Source: Seohaeicola saemankumensis
Lineage (GTDB): Bacteria > Pseudomonadota > Alphaproteobacteria > Rhodobacterales > Rhodobacteraceae
DNA length: 64,000 bases
NCBI RefSeq assembly: GCF_020171285.1
Contig: NZ_JAIUZI010000001.1
Coordinates: 558,001-622,000, forward strand
Direction: 5' to 3'
The translations under genes were made by a program, and so were the position numbers. This document shows positions 33,481 to 43,550 of this stretch, piece by piece (position 1 is the stretch's first letter; each line of letters starts with the position of its first letter). Under the pieces are notes generated by a model. It was given only the letters and a program-made list of their open reading frames with translations. It did not search any database and had not been told where the DNA came from.

Positions 33481-35151
33481 ATGACATTGAACCTTTCGAT
33501 GCCCGGACAGGAAGACTTGAAACCTCGGATCACCGTTTTCGGCGTCGGCGGGGCAGGCGGCAACGCTGTCAACAACATGATCGAGAAGGAACTCGACGGT
33601 GTTGACTTCGTGGTTGCCAACACGGATGCGCAGGCCCTGCAGCAGAGCAAGTCGGAAAGCCGGGTCCAGCTGGGCGTGAAAGTGACCGAGGGGCTGGGCG
33701 CCGGGGCGCGGGCCAGCGTCGGCGCGGCGGCAGCCGAGGAAAGCATTGAACAGATCGTCGATCACCTGGCCGGCGCGCATATGTGCTTTATCACCGCCGG
33801 CATGGGCGGCGGCACCGGCACCGGGGCGGCGCCGATCATCGCGCAGGCGGCGCGGGAACTGGGCGTGCTGACCGTGGGCGTGGTGACCAAGCCGTTCCAG
33901 TTCGAGGGCGCCAAGCGGATGCGTCAGGCCGAGGATGGCGTCGAGAGCCTGCAGAAGGTTGTCGACACGCTGATCATCATTCCCAACCAGAACCTGTTCC
34001 GGCTGGCGAACGAGAAAACCACCTTTACCGAGGCGTTTTCGATGGCGGACGATGTCCTCTATCAGGGCGTCAAGGGCGTGACCGACCTGATGGTGCGGCC
34101 CGGCCTGATCAACCTCGACTTTGCCGACGTCCGTGCCGTGATGGACGAGATGGGCAAGGCGATGATGGGCACCGGCGAGGCCGAGGGCGAAGATCGCGCC
34201 ATCCAGGCCGCCGAAAAGGCCATCGCCAACCCGCTGCTGGACGAAATCAGCCTGCGCGGCGCCAAGGGCGTGCTGATCAATATCACCGGCAGCCACGACC
34301 TGACGCTGTTCGAACTGGACGAGGCCGCCAACCGGATCCGCGAAGAGGTGGACCCGGAGGCCAATATCATCGTCGGTTCGACGCTGGATACCGCCATGGA
34401 AGGCATGATGCGCGTCAGCGTCGTGGCCACCGGCATCGACGCCCGCGAAGTGCAGAGCGATATCCCGGTCCCGCGCCGTCCGATGTCGCAGCCGCTGAAA
34501 CAGCGCGTCTCTGCCGAAGAGATCGTGCCTGAACCGACCCCGGCCGCAACCCCGGCTCCGGTTCTGGAACTGGACACCCCGGTCGAGACCGAAGTGGCCG
34601 AGGCCGCCGAGGAACCGACGCTGTTCGAAGGCATGAACGTTCAGGAAGTCGCCGCGCATGACATGGCGGAAGACATCTTTGAGGCCGAGGACACCGTGGA
34701 CGAGGGCGACGACGGCCTGCCGATGCCGGCCTACCGCCCGGACATCCCGGCGTTCGAACCGCAGGCGGAAACCGCCGAGCAGGAGGCCGAAAGCTTTGTC
34801 GCTCCGCGCGCCCCGGCGCCCGGAACACCCTCGCCGGAAACGCTGGTCCGGCTGCAGGCCGCCGCCGGAAAGGTGCCCGGCGCACCGCAGCGCGGAACGG
34901 CCGAACCGGCCCGCCGGGCGGCTGAGCCGACCGAGAAAGGATCGCGTTTCGGGTTCAATTCGCTGATCGAACGGATGACCGGCCACGCGGCTGATACCCC
35001 CGGCGAACGGCCCGCCGCAGCGGCCCCGGCCCCGGCGCGTCAACAGCCCGCGATGCAGCAAAGTGACCCTGCGGCACAGCCCCGGACGGCACAGGATCCG
35101 GAGCAGGACCGCATCGAAATCCCGGCCTTTTTGCGCCGCCAGGCCAATTAA
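33481..35151 (+). CDS. ftsZ: Cell division GTPase FtsZ
   Basis: A 556-residue tubulin-like GTPase that forms the Z ring. The GTP-binding [10 protein letters not shown] lies near 108-118, with the T7 loop [15 protein letters not shown] further on. After about residue 330 comes a roughly 210-residue disordered acidic and Pro/Ala-rich linker, then the conserved tail [13 protein letters not shown] that binds FtsA. The long linker is normal for alphaproteobacteria. The ATG at 33481 is the family start. It is followed by a terminator. Confidence 0.99.
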   Translation: MTLNLSMPGQEDLKPRITVFGVGGAGGNAVNNMIEKELDGVDFVVANTDAQALQQSKSESRVQLGVKVTEGLGAGARASVGAAAAEESIEQIVDHLAGAHMCFITAGMGGGTGTGAAPIIAQAARELGVLTVGVVTKPFQFEGAKRMRQAEDGVESLQKVVDTLIIIPNQNLFRLANEKTTFTEAFSMADDVLYQGVKGVTDLMVRPGLINLDFADVRAVMDEMGKAMMGTGEAEGEDRAIQAAEKAIANPLLDEISLRGAKGVLINITGSHDLTLFELDEAANRIREEVDPEANIIVGSTLDTAMEGMMRVSVVATGIDAREVQSDIPVPRRPMSQPLKQRVSAEEIVPEPTPAATPAPVLELDTPVETEVAEAAEEPTLFEGMNVQEVAAHDMAEDIFEAEDTVDEGDDGLPMPAYRPDIPAFEPQAETAEQEAESFVAPRAPAPGTPSPETLVRLQAAAGKVPGAPQRGTAEPARRAAEPTEKGSRFGFNSLIERMTGHAADTPGERPAAAAPAPARQQPAMQQSDPAAQPRTAQDPEQDRIEIPAFLRRQAN

Positions 35152-35175
35152 ACGGGTCACGAAATAAATCCGGAA

Positions 35176-35199
35176 AGACCGCCTTTGGGCGGTCTTTTT
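35176..35199 (+). terminator. Terminator after ftsZ
   Basis: AGACCGCC (35176-35183), loop TTTG, GGCGGTCT, then a T run. A strong intrinsic terminator that separates ftsZ from lpxC. Confidence 0.9.
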
Positions 35200-35343
35200 G
35201 TTTTGAAATCAATGGATTGTTGGGTTGTAAGCGCTGTTTCGCCTATCTGTTACAGCCATGTTTCATTCCGTTACAAAGATTGAGTTGAGCCTGAGCGCCC
35301 GGCCCATTACCTCAGGGTCCAACACAGCCCCTGGAGGCTGGAC

Positions 35344-35355
35344 ATGATCGATTGA
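35344..35355 (+). other. Three-codon leader ORF ahead of lpxC
   Basis: ATG ATC GAT TGA, preceded by GGAGG 7 nt upstream, a better ribosome site than that of lpxC itself. Its stop codon overlaps the TGAGG that serves the TTG start of lpxC at 35364. It could couple or limit LpxC translation. This is seen in sequence only; function is inferred. Confidence 0.4.
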
Positions 35356-35363
35356 GGTTCGCT

Positions 35364-36284
35364 TTGCAGAATACGCTCAGAACATCGGTGACTTTCAAAG
35401 GTGTCGGCCTGCACAGTGGTGCGCCCGTTACCATGACGCTGAAACCCGCCGCTGCCGGCAACGGCATCTGGTTCAAGCGTACCGATATCGAGCTTGGCGA
35501 TGCGATGATCCCGGCGATTTATGACATGGCGGAACAAACCCCGCTGTGCACGCGGCTGGTTAATGGCGCCGGTGTTTCGGTTTCCACGGTTGAACACATC
35601 ATGGCCGCGCTGGCGGGATGTGGCGTGCATAACGCCCTGATCGAGATTGACGGCCCCGAAGTGCCGATCCTCGACGGGTCGTCGGTGGAATTCGTGCGCG
35701 GGATCATGGCGCGCGGCGTGCAGCCGCAGTCGGCCCCGGTGCTGGCCTATGAAATCCTGAAGCCGGTGACGGTGGAACGCGATGGCGCCCGCGCCACGCT
35801 GGTGCCCGAAGACCGGCTGATCATCGAATTCGAGATCGATTTTGCCGATGCCGCCATCGGCCGTCAGAGCAAGACGCTGGACATGCGCAACGGCACTTTC
35901 GCCCGCGAGCTGAGCGACAGCCGCACGTTCTGCCGTCAGGCGGACGTCGAGGCGATGCAGAGCAACGGGCTGGCACTGGGCGGGACCCTGGACAACGCGG
36001 TCGTCGTCGATGGCGAAGAGGTGCTGAGCCCGGGCGGTTTCCGCCACGCGGACGAGGCGGTGCGCCACAAGATGCTGGACGCGCTGGGTGATCTGGCGCT
36101 GGCCGGTGGCCCGATCCTGGGCCGTTACATCGGCGAGAAGGCGGGCCATTCTCTGACCAATGCGCTGCTGCGCAAGCTGTTCGCGACCCCCGGTGCCGTG
36201 CGCCCGGTGTTGTGCGACCCTGAAACGGCCGCTCGTTTGCCGGGCAAGGGCCTGATCTGGAACGAGATTCCGCAGGTTGCCTGA
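35364..36284 (+). CDS. lpxC: UDP-3-O-acyl-N-acetylglucosamine deacetylase
   Basis: The committed zinc-dependent step of lipid A synthesis. It is 306 residues, matching the family, when started at the TTG at 35364 (reads MQNTLRTSVTFKGVGLHSG) with GAGG 6 nt ahead. The TTG at 35352 would add four residues and has no ribosome site. Zinc ligands lie in STVEHIMAAL and in RHKMLDALGDLALAG (His and Asp). It is monocistronic or continues into bamD. Confidence 0.96.
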   Translation: MQNTLRTSVTFKGVGLHSGAPVTMTLKPAAAGNGIWFKRTDIELGDAMIPAIYDMAEQTPLCTRLVNGAGVSVSTVEHIMAALAGCGVHNALIEIDGPEVPILDGSSVEFVRGIMARGVQPQSAPVLAYEILKPVTVERDGARATLVPEDRLIIEFEIDFADAAIGRQSKTLDMRNGTFARELSDSRTFCRQADVEAMQSNGLALGGTLDNAVVVDGEEVLSPGGFRHADEAVRHKMLDALGDLALAGGPILGRYIGEKAGHSLTNALLRKLFATPGAVRPVLCDPETAARLPGKGLIWNEIPQVA

Positions 36285-36398
36285 ATTGTGACCGCGTCCG
36301 GGGCCGGGAACCTGCGCCGGGATGCTTTAAGGCGTTTTGCCCCGGAAATTAATGTGCTAGACCAGAGCGCAAACGGGCCCCAGCGCCCGGAGCAAGCG

Positions 36399-37262
36399 AT
36401 GAGGATAGGCAGCATGATCGGCGGAAGGTGGGCGGCGAAATCTGTCGGTGCACTGGCTCTGATGGTGTTGCTGGCGGCCTGTGGTGGTGGCGGACCGGTT
36501 GCGGACCGTACCGAATCCCTCGAAGGCTATACCCCGGAACAGATTTTCGAACGCGGTGAGTTCGAGCTGAGCAAGGGCCGCACCGATGACGGCGCCTATT
36601 ACTTCTCGGAAATCGAGCGGCTGTACCCCTATTCCAGCTGGGCCAAGCGCGCGCTGATCATGCAGGCGTTTTCCTATCACAAGGGGCAGGATTACGAGAA
36701 CAGCCGCGCCGCCGCGCAGCGCTATATCGACTTTTACCCCACCGACGAGGACGCGGCCTATGCCCAGTACCTGCTGGCGCTGAGCTATTACGACCAGATC
36801 GACGAAGTGGGTCGCGACCAGGGGCTGACCTTTCAGGCGCTGCAGTCGCTGCGCACCGTGATCGAGGTCTATCCCGACAGCGAATACGCCACCTCGGCCA
36901 TTCTCAAGTTCGACCTGGCCTTTGACCACCTGGCGGCCAAGGAGATGGAGATCGGGCGCTATTACCTGCGGCGCAAGCATTTTGCCGCGGCGATCAACCG
37001 GTTCCGCGTGGTGGTGGAGGATTTCCAGACCACGACACACACCGCCGAGGCGCTGCACCGCCTGGTCGAGGGCTATCTGTCGCTGGGCCTGCTGGACGAG
37101 GCACAGACCGCCGGTGCGATCCTGGGCTACAACTATCAGTCGACGGTCTGGTACGAGGACAGCTACAAGCTTCTGACCGCGCGCGGGCTCAAGCTCAAGA
37201 GCAAGGGCAACAACTGGCTCAGCCAAATCTACCGCCAGTCGATCAAGGGCGAGTGGCTATAG
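36399..37262 (+). CDS. bamD: Outer membrane assembly lipoprotein BamD
   Basis: A 287-residue BAM-complex lipoprotein. A signal peptide ends in LMVLLAAC (lipobox), followed by TPR repeats: YTPEQIFERGEFELSKGRTDDGAYYFSEIE, then KRALIMQAFSYHKGQDYENSRAAAQRYIDFYP-type units. The ATG at 36399 has GGAG 6 nt upstream; an internal ATG at 36414 is possible. It lies between lpxC and recN in the same direction. Confidence 0.95.
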   Translation: MRIGSMIGGRWAAKSVGALALMVLLAACGGGGPVADRTESLEGYTPEQIFERGEFELSKGRTDDGAYYFSEIERLYPYSSWAKRALIMQAFSYHKGQDYENSRAAAQRYIDFYPTDEDAAYAQYLLALSYYDQIDEVGRDQGLTFQALQSLRTVIEVYPDSEYATSAILKFDLAFDHLAAKEMEIGRYYLRRKHFAAAINRFRVVVEDFQTTTHTAEALHRLVEGYLSLGLLDEAQTAGAILGYNYQSTVWYEDSYKLLTARGLKLKSKGNNWLSQIYRQSIKGEWL

Positions 37263-37300
37263 GGGCGGCGGGGTGATGCCCCGCGTGACGGATGGCTCTG

Positions 37301-38944
37301 ATGCTGCGCAGCCTTGATATTCGCGACATGCTGATCATCGAACGGCTGGAACTGGGGTTCCAGCCGGGGTTGAACGTGCTGACCGGCGAAACCGGGGCGG
37401 GCAAGTCGATCCTGCTGGATTCGCTGGGGTTCGTGCTGGGCTGGCGCGGCCGCGCCGAATTGGTGCGGCAGGGCGCGAAACAGGGCGAGGTCACCGCCGA
37501 ATTCGACCTGCCCGCCGATCACCCGGCCTGGGAGGTGATCGCGGAAGCGGGCCTGCCGGTGGGGGAGGAGCTGATCCTGCGGCGGGTGAATACCGCCGAC
37601 GGGCGCAAGACCGCCTGGATCAACGACCGCCGCTGTTCGGGCGAGGTGCTGCGGGCGCTGTCCGAGCGGCTGGTCGAACTGCACGGGCAGCATGACGACC
37701 GGGGCCTGCTGAACCCGCGCGGTCACCGGGCGATGCTGGATGTCTTTGCCCGGATCGACACCTCGGAGGCGCGCCGGGCCTGGGGCGAGTTGACGCGCGC
37801 GCGCCAGCAGATGGCGGCCACCCGCGCGACGCTGGAGGCCGCGCGCGCCGAAGAGGAATTTCTGCGCCATTCGGTGGCCGAGCTCGACAAGCTGGACCCG
37901 CAGCCGGGCGAGGATGCGGAGCTGGACGCGCGGCGGCGCATGATGCAGGGCGCGGAACGGATCCGCGACGATGTCGCCCGCGGCTTTGCGCTCTTGGGCG
38001 CGGAGGGCGCCGAGGGCGCGATGGGCGAGGCGATGCGCTGGCTGGAAGGGGTGGTGGAACAGGCCGGTGACGGGCTGGACGCGCCGATCGCCGCGCTGGG
38101 CCGGGCGATGATCGAACTGGGCGAGGCGCAGGACGGCGTCGAACGCTGCCTGTCGGCGCTGGAGTTCGATCCATCCGAGCTGGAGCAGGCCGAGGAGCGG
38201 CTCTTTGCGATTCGCGCGCTGGCCCGCAAACACGAGGTCCTGCCCGATGACCTGGGCGGTTTTGCCGGGGATCTGCGCGTCCGGCTGGAGGCGCTGGACC
38301 AGAGCGATGCCGAGATGCGCCGGCAGGAGGCCGCGCTGCACCAGGCCGAGGCGGCCTATGACAGCGCCGCCAACGCGCTGACGGCGGCCCGCGGCGAGGC
38401 GGCCGGGCGGCTGGACCGGGCGGTGATGGCCGAGCTTGCGCCGCTGAAGATGGAGCGCGCGGTGTTCGAAACCCGCATCACCCCCGGCGAAGACGGCCCC
38501 GAGGGGCGCGACAGCGTGGCCTTTACCGTCGCCACCAACCCCGGCGCGCCCGCCGGGCCGCTGGCCAAGATCGCCTCGGGCGGGGAACTGAGCCGGTTCC
38601 TGCTGGCGCTGAAGGTCTGCCTGACCGGACCGGCGGCCGGTGTGACGATGATCTTTGACGAGATCGACCGGGGCGTCGGCGGCGCCACGGCGGATGCGGT
38701 CGGCCGCAGGCTGGCGGCGCTGGCCGACGGCGGCCAGGTCCTGGTGGTGACCCATTCGCCGCAGGTCGCCGCACGCGGCGCCCACCACTGGCGGGTGCAG
38801 AAACAGGTCGAGGCCGGCATGACCCTGTCCACGGTGGTGCCGCTGTCCGAGGCCGACCGGGTGGACGAGGTCGCCCGCATGCTGGCGGGCGACACCATCA
38901 CCGAAGAAGCCCGCGCCGCGGCGCGCGCCCTGCTGAACGGCTGA
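37301..38944 (+). CDS. recN: DNA repair protein RecN
   Basis: A 547-residue SMC-like ATPase in double-strand-break repair. Walker A GETGAGKS lies near 31-38, the long coiled coil is in the middle, and Walker B is MIFDEIDRGVGG with the signature SGGELSRFLLALK. An ATG at 37292 would add three residues; MLRSLDIRDML at 37301 is the usual family start. Its stop is followed by the second double palindrome. Confidence 0.96.
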   Translation: MLRSLDIRDMLIIERLELGFQPGLNVLTGETGAGKSILLDSLGFVLGWRGRAELVRQGAKQGEVTAEFDLPADHPAWEVIAEAGLPVGEELILRRVNTADGRKTAWINDRRCSGEVLRALSERLVELHGQHDDRGLLNPRGHRAMLDVFARIDTSEARRAWGELTRARQQMAATRATLEAARAEEEFLRHSVAELDKLDPQPGEDAELDARRRMMQGAERIRDDVARGFALLGAEGAEGAMGEAMRWLEGVVEQAGDGLDAPIAALGRAMIELGEAQDGVERCLSALEFDPSELEQAEERLFAIRALARKHEVLPDDLGGFAGDLRVRLEALDQSDAEMRRQEAALHQAEAAYDSAANALTAARGEAAGRLDRAVMAELAPLKMERAVFETRITPGEDGPEGRDSVAFTVATNPGAPAGPLAKIASGGELSRFLLALKVCLTGPAAGVTMIFDEIDRGVGGATADAVGRRLAALADGGQVLVVTHSPQVAARGAHHWRVQKQVEAGMTLSTVVPLSEADRVDEVARMLAGDTITEEARAAARALLNG

Positions 38945-38962
38945 CGCCGGCGCCGAAGGCGC

Positions 38963-39007
38963 AAGAATTTTTCGAAAATTCTTGGCAAAAATCTTGCAAA
39001 GATTTTT
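38963..39007. repeat. Double palindrome element, copy 2
   Basis: Two inverted repeats with 3-nt loops: AAGAATTTT-TCG-AAAATTCTT (38963-38983) and AAAAATCTT-GCA-AAGATTTTT (38987-39007). The architecture matches 26836-26882, including a GGCGCCG stretch just upstream. It may end recN transcripts. Confidence 0.75.
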
Positions 39008-39092
39008 CCACCGCCCGGGATCGGCGTTGCGGACCTTTTCTGCGCCGCCGCATTGGCTTACACAGGGAGGCAAGGCCCAGAACGAGGTGCAG

Positions 39093-40781
39093 ATGGCGGC
39101 CCCGCTCCGATCTTTCCTGGCACAGCAAATTGATCAGGCGCTGACCGCCTGCAAGGACGGCTGGCACGTGCTGCGTCATCGCGGACCCAGCCAGATCCAG
39201 TTCTGGTTCATCGCGCTGGCGATCGGCACGGGGGCAGGGTTTGCCGCAGTGTTTTTCCGGCAGGGCATCACCGCCCTGCAATCGCGGCTGTATGGTACCG
39301 AAGACGTCCAGCATCTGCACAGTTTCGCCGAAAGCCTGCCGTGGTACTGGATCCTGGCGATTCCGGTCTGCGGCGGTTTGGTGGTGGGGCTGATCCTGCA
39401 CCGGTTCACGCCGGACGGGCGGGTGCGCTCGGTGGCCGATGTCATCGAGGGCGCGGCGCTGTCGGACGGGCGGGTGGAGACCCGCGCGGGGCTTGCCTCG
39501 CTCTTTGCCTCGCTGATCACGCTCAGCTCGGGCGGCTCAACGGGGCGCGAGGGGCCGGTGGTGCATATGGCCGGGGTGATCTCGACCTGGGTCTGTACCC
39601 GGATCAACGCCGATGGCATCACCGGGCGCGACCTTTTGGGATGCGCCGTGGCGGGGGCGGTTTCGGCCAGCTTCAACGCCCCCATCGCCGGGGCGCTCTT
39701 TGCGCTGGAGGTGGTGTTGCGCCATTTCGCCGTGCATGCGTTCGCGCCCATCGTCATCGCCTCGGTCGCGGGCACGGTGGTCAGCCGGCTGCAATATGGC
39801 GATGTCACCGAGTTCATTCTGAACACGCCGGGATCGCTGCAGTTCTATGTCGAACTGCCCGCCTTCCTGATCCTGGGGCTGGTCTGTGGGCTGGTGGCGG
39901 TTCTGCTGATGCGCGGCGTCTATTTCGCCGAGGACATGGGCAGTTACGTGCAGGACCGCGCCCGGTTGCCGCGCTGGCTGCGCCCGGCGGTGTCGGGGGC
40001 GATGCTGGGGGCGATGGCAATCTGGTTCCCGCATATCATCGGCGTCGGCTACGAGACCACGCGCGCCACGCTGGCGGGCGAGTTCCTGATGGGCCAGGCG
40101 CTGGTCTATGCGGTGATCAAGGCGGTGGCGGTGGCGGTGACCTTTGGCGGCCGCATGGGCGGCGGCATCTTTTCGCCCTCGCTGATGGTGGGGGCGCTGG
40201 TCGGGCTGGCCTTTGGGCTGATCGCCACGGGCTGGTTGCCCGATGTGTCAGGCACCCACACGTTATATGCCTTTGCCGGTATGGGCGCGGTGGCGGCGGC
40301 GGTGCTGGGCGCGCCGATCTCGACGACGCTGATCGTGTTCGAGCTGACCGGCGACTGGCAGATCGGGCTGGCGGTGATGGTATCGGTGTCGATGTCCACG
40401 GCGCTGGCCTCGCGGCTGGTGGACCGGTCGTTCTTTCTGACCCAGCTTGAGCGGCGGGGCATTCACCTGGCCGCCGGGCCGCAGGCCTATCTGCTGGCGC
40501 TGCTGCGGGCCGGATCCGTTATGCGCCCGATGGGGGCGCCCCATGCCGCGCCCGAGGAAGACTGCCGCAGGCTGATCGAGGAGGAGCTGTTCATCGAGGC
40601 AACCGCGACGCTGGAGGCGGCGATGCCGATCTTTGACCGGGCCGAAATCGCCTTTTTGCCGGTGGTCAAGAGCGGTGGCGGCGACGACCCGCCCGAATTG
40701 CTTGGCGCGCTCTATCAGGTCGATGCGCTCAAGGCCTATAACCGTGCGCTGGCGGCGACGGCGGCCGAGGAACACAGCTGA
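39093..40781 (+). CDS. ClC-type chloride channel/antiporter
   Basis: A 562-residue ClC protein. The selectivity motifs are GSTGREGPVV (with the gating Glu), the ASFNAPIAGALFALE helix and GGRMGGGIFSPSL. About 12 helices are expected. The C-terminal 90 residues resemble a degenerate CBS region. The ATG at 39093 has GAGG 5 nt upstream; the longer frame begins inside the palindrome. It is adjacent to recN but probably separate. Confidence 0.92.
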   Translation: MAAPLRSFLAQQIDQALTACKDGWHVLRHRGPSQIQFWFIALAIGTGAGFAAVFFRQGITALQSRLYGTEDVQHLHSFAESLPWYWILAIPVCGGLVVGLILHRFTPDGRVRSVADVIEGAALSDGRVETRAGLASLFASLITLSSGGSTGREGPVVHMAGVISTWVCTRINADGITGRDLLGCAVAGAVSASFNAPIAGALFALEVVLRHFAVHAFAPIVIASVAGTVVSRLQYGDVTEFILNTPGSLQFYVELPAFLILGLVCGLVAVLLMRGVYFAEDMGSYVQDRARLPRWLRPAVSGAMLGAMAIWFPHIIGVGYETTRATLAGEFLMGQALVYAVIKAVAVAVTFGGRMGGGIFSPSLMVGALVGLAFGLIATGWLPDVSGTHTLYAFAGMGAVAAAVLGAPISTTLIVFELTGDWQIGLAVMVSVSMSTALASRLVDRSFFLTQLERRGIHLAAGPQAYLLALLRAGSVMRPMGAPHAAPEEDCRRLIEEELFIEATATLEAAMPIFDRAEIAFLPVVKSGGGDDPPELLGALYQVDALKAYNRALAATAAEEHS

Positions 40782-40845
40782 AGTGATCCGGATGCCGCTG
40801 GCCTGCGTATTCTATTCCAGAACAAAGGCAGGGAGGATCACCGGA

Positions 40846-41232
40846 ATGCGCAGCTGGCTACTGACAGTTCCGCTGGCGTTGGCCACCAGCCCCGTCGTGG
40901 CGGGGAACGAAAGCCGGTCTCAGGCCTATGCCCTGCCGGGCGGGCTGTTCGAGGTGGTTGCGGATTTTTCCGAAAACGCGATCTACTGGTGCGGCGCGGG
41001 CACCTTTGCCCGCAGCACCCTGCAAAGCCCGGCGGGGCAAAGGATCTATGTCTGGCAGGGGCCGTCGGCCAGCGTGGCGCGGCCGGGGCAACAGGCGGTG
41101 CGGTTTGGGCTGACGCCGCCGCCTGGTGCCGGTGGCGGGGCGGGGTTTTCCACCGATGTCGGGATCATCGGCAACGCCATGTCGGTGGCGCAGGCCCGCC
41201 AGACCTGCAACGAACGCACGTCCAGCGGTTGA
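40846..41232 (+). CDS. Secreted protein of unknown function
   Basis: A 128-residue protein starting MRSWLLTVPLALATSPVVAG, a likely Sec signal peptide. The mature part has a Trp/Cys pair (AIYWCGAGTFA) and a second Cys near the C-terminus (QARQTCNERT), which could form a disulfide. No family recognised. The start is supported by GGGAGGATCACCGG upstream. It follows the ClC gene by 64 nt. Confidence 0.65.
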   Translation: MRSWLLTVPLALATSPVVAGNESRSQAYALPGGLFEVVADFSENAIYWCGAGTFARSTLQSPAGQRIYVWQGPSASVARPGQQAVRFGLTPPPGAGGGAGFSTDVGIIGNAMSVAQARQTCNERTSSG

Positions 41233-41236
41233 GGGG

Positions 41237-41581
41237 TCAGAGCTGTTCGACGGTCACGCCGTCGCGCTGGTAGAACGCCAGGTGATCCTTGATCGCGGCC
41301 ACCGCGTCGAGCGGGGTTTCATAGGTCCAGACCACATCGTCGACCACCGAGGATTTGTTGACGATCGAATAGTAGTTGGCGTCGCCCTTGTGCGGGCAAT
41401 GGGTCGTCTTTTCGCTGCGGTCGAGAAACGCCATGGCGATGTCTTCGCGTGGAAAGTAGATCACCGGGGCCATGTCGCCCTCGGTCAGTTCCAGCGCGTT
41501 GCTGGTCTCGCCCAGCACGGCGCCGCCCGAGCGGACCGACCAGATGCCGTCTGCTTTGCGAATTCGGATATGGTCTGCCAT
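41237..41581 (-). CDS. DUF427 protein
   Basis: A 114-residue DUF427 protein. The signature is PVIYFPREDIAMAFLDRSEKTTHCPHKGDANYYSI, read here in two parts (YFPREDIAMAFLDRSEKTTH and CPHKGDANYYSI). The fold is a small beta barrel and its function is not established. The ATG at 41581 has GGAAGAG upstream. It is convergent with the secreted protein gene, only 4 nt apart, and downstream of the M24B aminopeptidase on the same strand. Confidence 0.9.
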   Translation of the reverse strand: MADHIRIRKADGIWSVRSGGAVLGETSNALELTEGDMAPVIYFPREDIAMAFLDRSEKTTHCPHKGDANYYSIVNKSSVVDDVVWTYETPLDAVAAIKDHLAFYQRDGVTVEQL

Positions 41582-41645
41582 CGTCTCTTCCTTTTCCTGC
41601 TCTGCGCACCGGGGCGTCATCGCCGGTCTGTGTAACAGCCGGATG

Positions 41646-43436
41646 TCACAGAGGTGCCGTTGCGGCATCCAACCACAGACGGGCGTCATTGCCCACCCGC
41701 GGGCCGATCCGTGCCGCAACGTCGGCATGATAGGCGTTCAGCCAGTCGCGTTCAGCCTCTGTCAGCATCTGCGTGACAATCAGCCGCCGGTCGATGGGCA
41801 CATAGGTCAGCGTTTGCCAGCACAGCATGTCGCGCTCGTCGTCGCCGCCCGGCGGCGTGGCGGCCTGCTGCACCACGATCAGGTTCTCGATCCGGATGCC
41901 GAATTCCCCCTCGCGGTAATAGCCCGGTTCGTTCGACAGGATCATGCCCGGCTCCAGCGGCACATGGCTGATCTTGCTCAGCCGCTGCGGACCCTCATGC
42001 ACGCTGAGATAGGCGCCGACGCCGTGCCCCAGCCCGTGGTTGAAATCCTGTCCCGCCAGCCACAGCGGCACCCGGCCGACGCATTCGATGTCGCGCCCGG
42101 CCAGCCCGGCGGGCCAGCGCAGCCGCGACATGGCGATCATGCCCTGCAACACGCGGGTAAAGGCGGCACGTTCCTCTTCGCCGACCGTGCCGATGGCAAT
42201 GGTGCGGGTAATGTCGGTGGTGCCGTCCAGATACTGGCCGCCGCTGTCGAGCACCATCAGATGGCCGCCCTGCAGCGTCGCATCGGTGTCCTCGGTCACC
42301 CGGTAATGCATGATCGCGCCGTTGGGGCCGGTGCCGGCGATGGTCTCGAAACTGATGTCCTGCAGGGCGTTGTCGCTGCGGCGGCAGGCCTCCAGCCGGG
42401 TCACCACTTGGGTCTCGGTCAGGCTGCCGGGCGGCTGCGCATCCAGCCAGCACAGCAGTTCGACCATCGCCGCGCCATCTCGCAGGTGGGCCTGCGCCGC
42501 GCCCTCGATCTCGGCGGCGTTCTTGCGCGCCTTGGGCAGGGCGCAGGGCTCGTCGCCGAATTCGGCCCGGGCGCCTAGCGTGTCCGATATCTTTTGCGGC
42601 ACGGTGGTCTTGTCGATCCGCACCGGCCCCTCCAGCGTCGCGAGATACCCCAGCAGCGCGTCCGGTTCGTGGCAGGTGACGGCGGCATCCAGATGCGCCG
42701 CGACGTCGCCGAGTTTGGCCGCGGCCATGAACAGATCGACCCGGCCATCATCGTGCAGCACGGCAAACCCATGCGCCACCGGATTGCGGGGGATGTCCGC
42801 GCCCCGGATATTCAGTAGCCACATGATCGAATCCGGCAGAGTGATGACAGCCGAGCGATGTCCCGCACCGCGCAGCCCGGCGGCCAGGCGGGCGCATTTG
42901 TCCGCCGCGCTTTCCCCGGCGAATTCAATCGGATGCGGGCGCACCGGCATCATCGGCGGTGGTGGCTGGTCGGTCCAGATCCGGTCGACCAGGTTGTCCG
43001 ACTGCACCAGCGCGATGCCCGACCCGTTCAGCGCGGCGCCGGTGCGGGCGATTTCGGAGACCGTGTGCAGCCAGGGGTCATAGGCCACGCGGCCCCCCTG
43101 CGGCAACTGCTGCTTCAACCAGTCGGCCAGCTGCACGTCGGGCCAGGGTACCGGGGTGAATTCCGGCGCCACCTGCGCCTTGACCTGGGTCCGGTAACGG
43201 CCGTCGATGAACACGCCGGCGACGTCGCGCAGAGCGGCACAAAAACCCGCCGATCCGGTAAAGCCGGACAACCAGGACAGCCGTTCGTCATGGGCGGCGA
43301 CATATTCGCCCTGATGCGCGTCGGCGCGCGGCACCAGGAACCCGTCCAGCCCCTCGCGCGCCAGCTCACGGCGCAGCGCGTCCAGCCGGGGCGGCCCCTG
43401 TTCGGGACGGGCGGTCACATCAAAGGTCTGGAACAT
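41646..43436 (-). CDS. Xaa-Pro aminopeptidase (M24B, aminopeptidase P type)
   Basis: A 596-residue two-metal peptidase that removes residues ahead of proline. It has two creatinase-N-like domains and a pita-bread domain. Metal ligands are seen in [20 protein letters not shown] (two Asp), [16 protein letters not shown] (His) and [20 protein letters not shown] (two Glu). The length fits the long, eukaryotic-like cytoplasmic class. It is divergent from the methyltransferase. Confidence 0.95.
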   Translation of the reverse strand: MFQTFDVTARPEQGPPRLDALRRELAREGLDGFLVPRADAHQGEYVAAHDERLSWLSGFTGSAGFCAALRDVAGVFIDGRYRTQVKAQVAPEFTPVPWPDVQLADWLKQQLPQGGRVAYDPWLHTVSEIARTGAALNGSGIALVQSDNLVDRIWTDQPPPPMMPVRPHPIEFAGESAADKCARLAAGLRGAGHRSAVITLPDSIMWLLNIRGADIPRNPVAHGFAVLHDDGRVDLFMAAAKLGDVAAHLDAAVTCHEPDALLGYLATLEGPVRIDKTTVPQKISDTLGARAEFGDEPCALPKARKNAAEIEGAAQAHLRDGAAMVELLCWLDAQPPGSLTETQVVTRLEACRRSDNALQDISFETIAGTGPNGAIMHYRVTEDTDATLQGGHLMVLDSGGQYLDGTTDITRTIAIGTVGEEERAAFTRVLQGMIAMSRLRWPAGLAGRDIECVGRVPLWLAGQDFNHGLGHGVGAYLSVHEGPQRLSKISHVPLEPGMILSNEPGYYREGEFGIRIENLIVVQQAATPPGGDDERDMLCWQTLTYVPIDRRLIVTQMLTEAERDWLNAYHADVAARIGPRVGNDARLWLDAATAPL

Positions 43437-43550
43437 CTGGGGCCTCGCAACAGTCGGATCGGCGCCAACAGAACCCGGAACCCGCCAAAGGTGCAAGGTG
43501 ATTTCCCTGCCGGCCCGTGTCATACTGGCGATCAGGTCAGGGGTGCGCGG

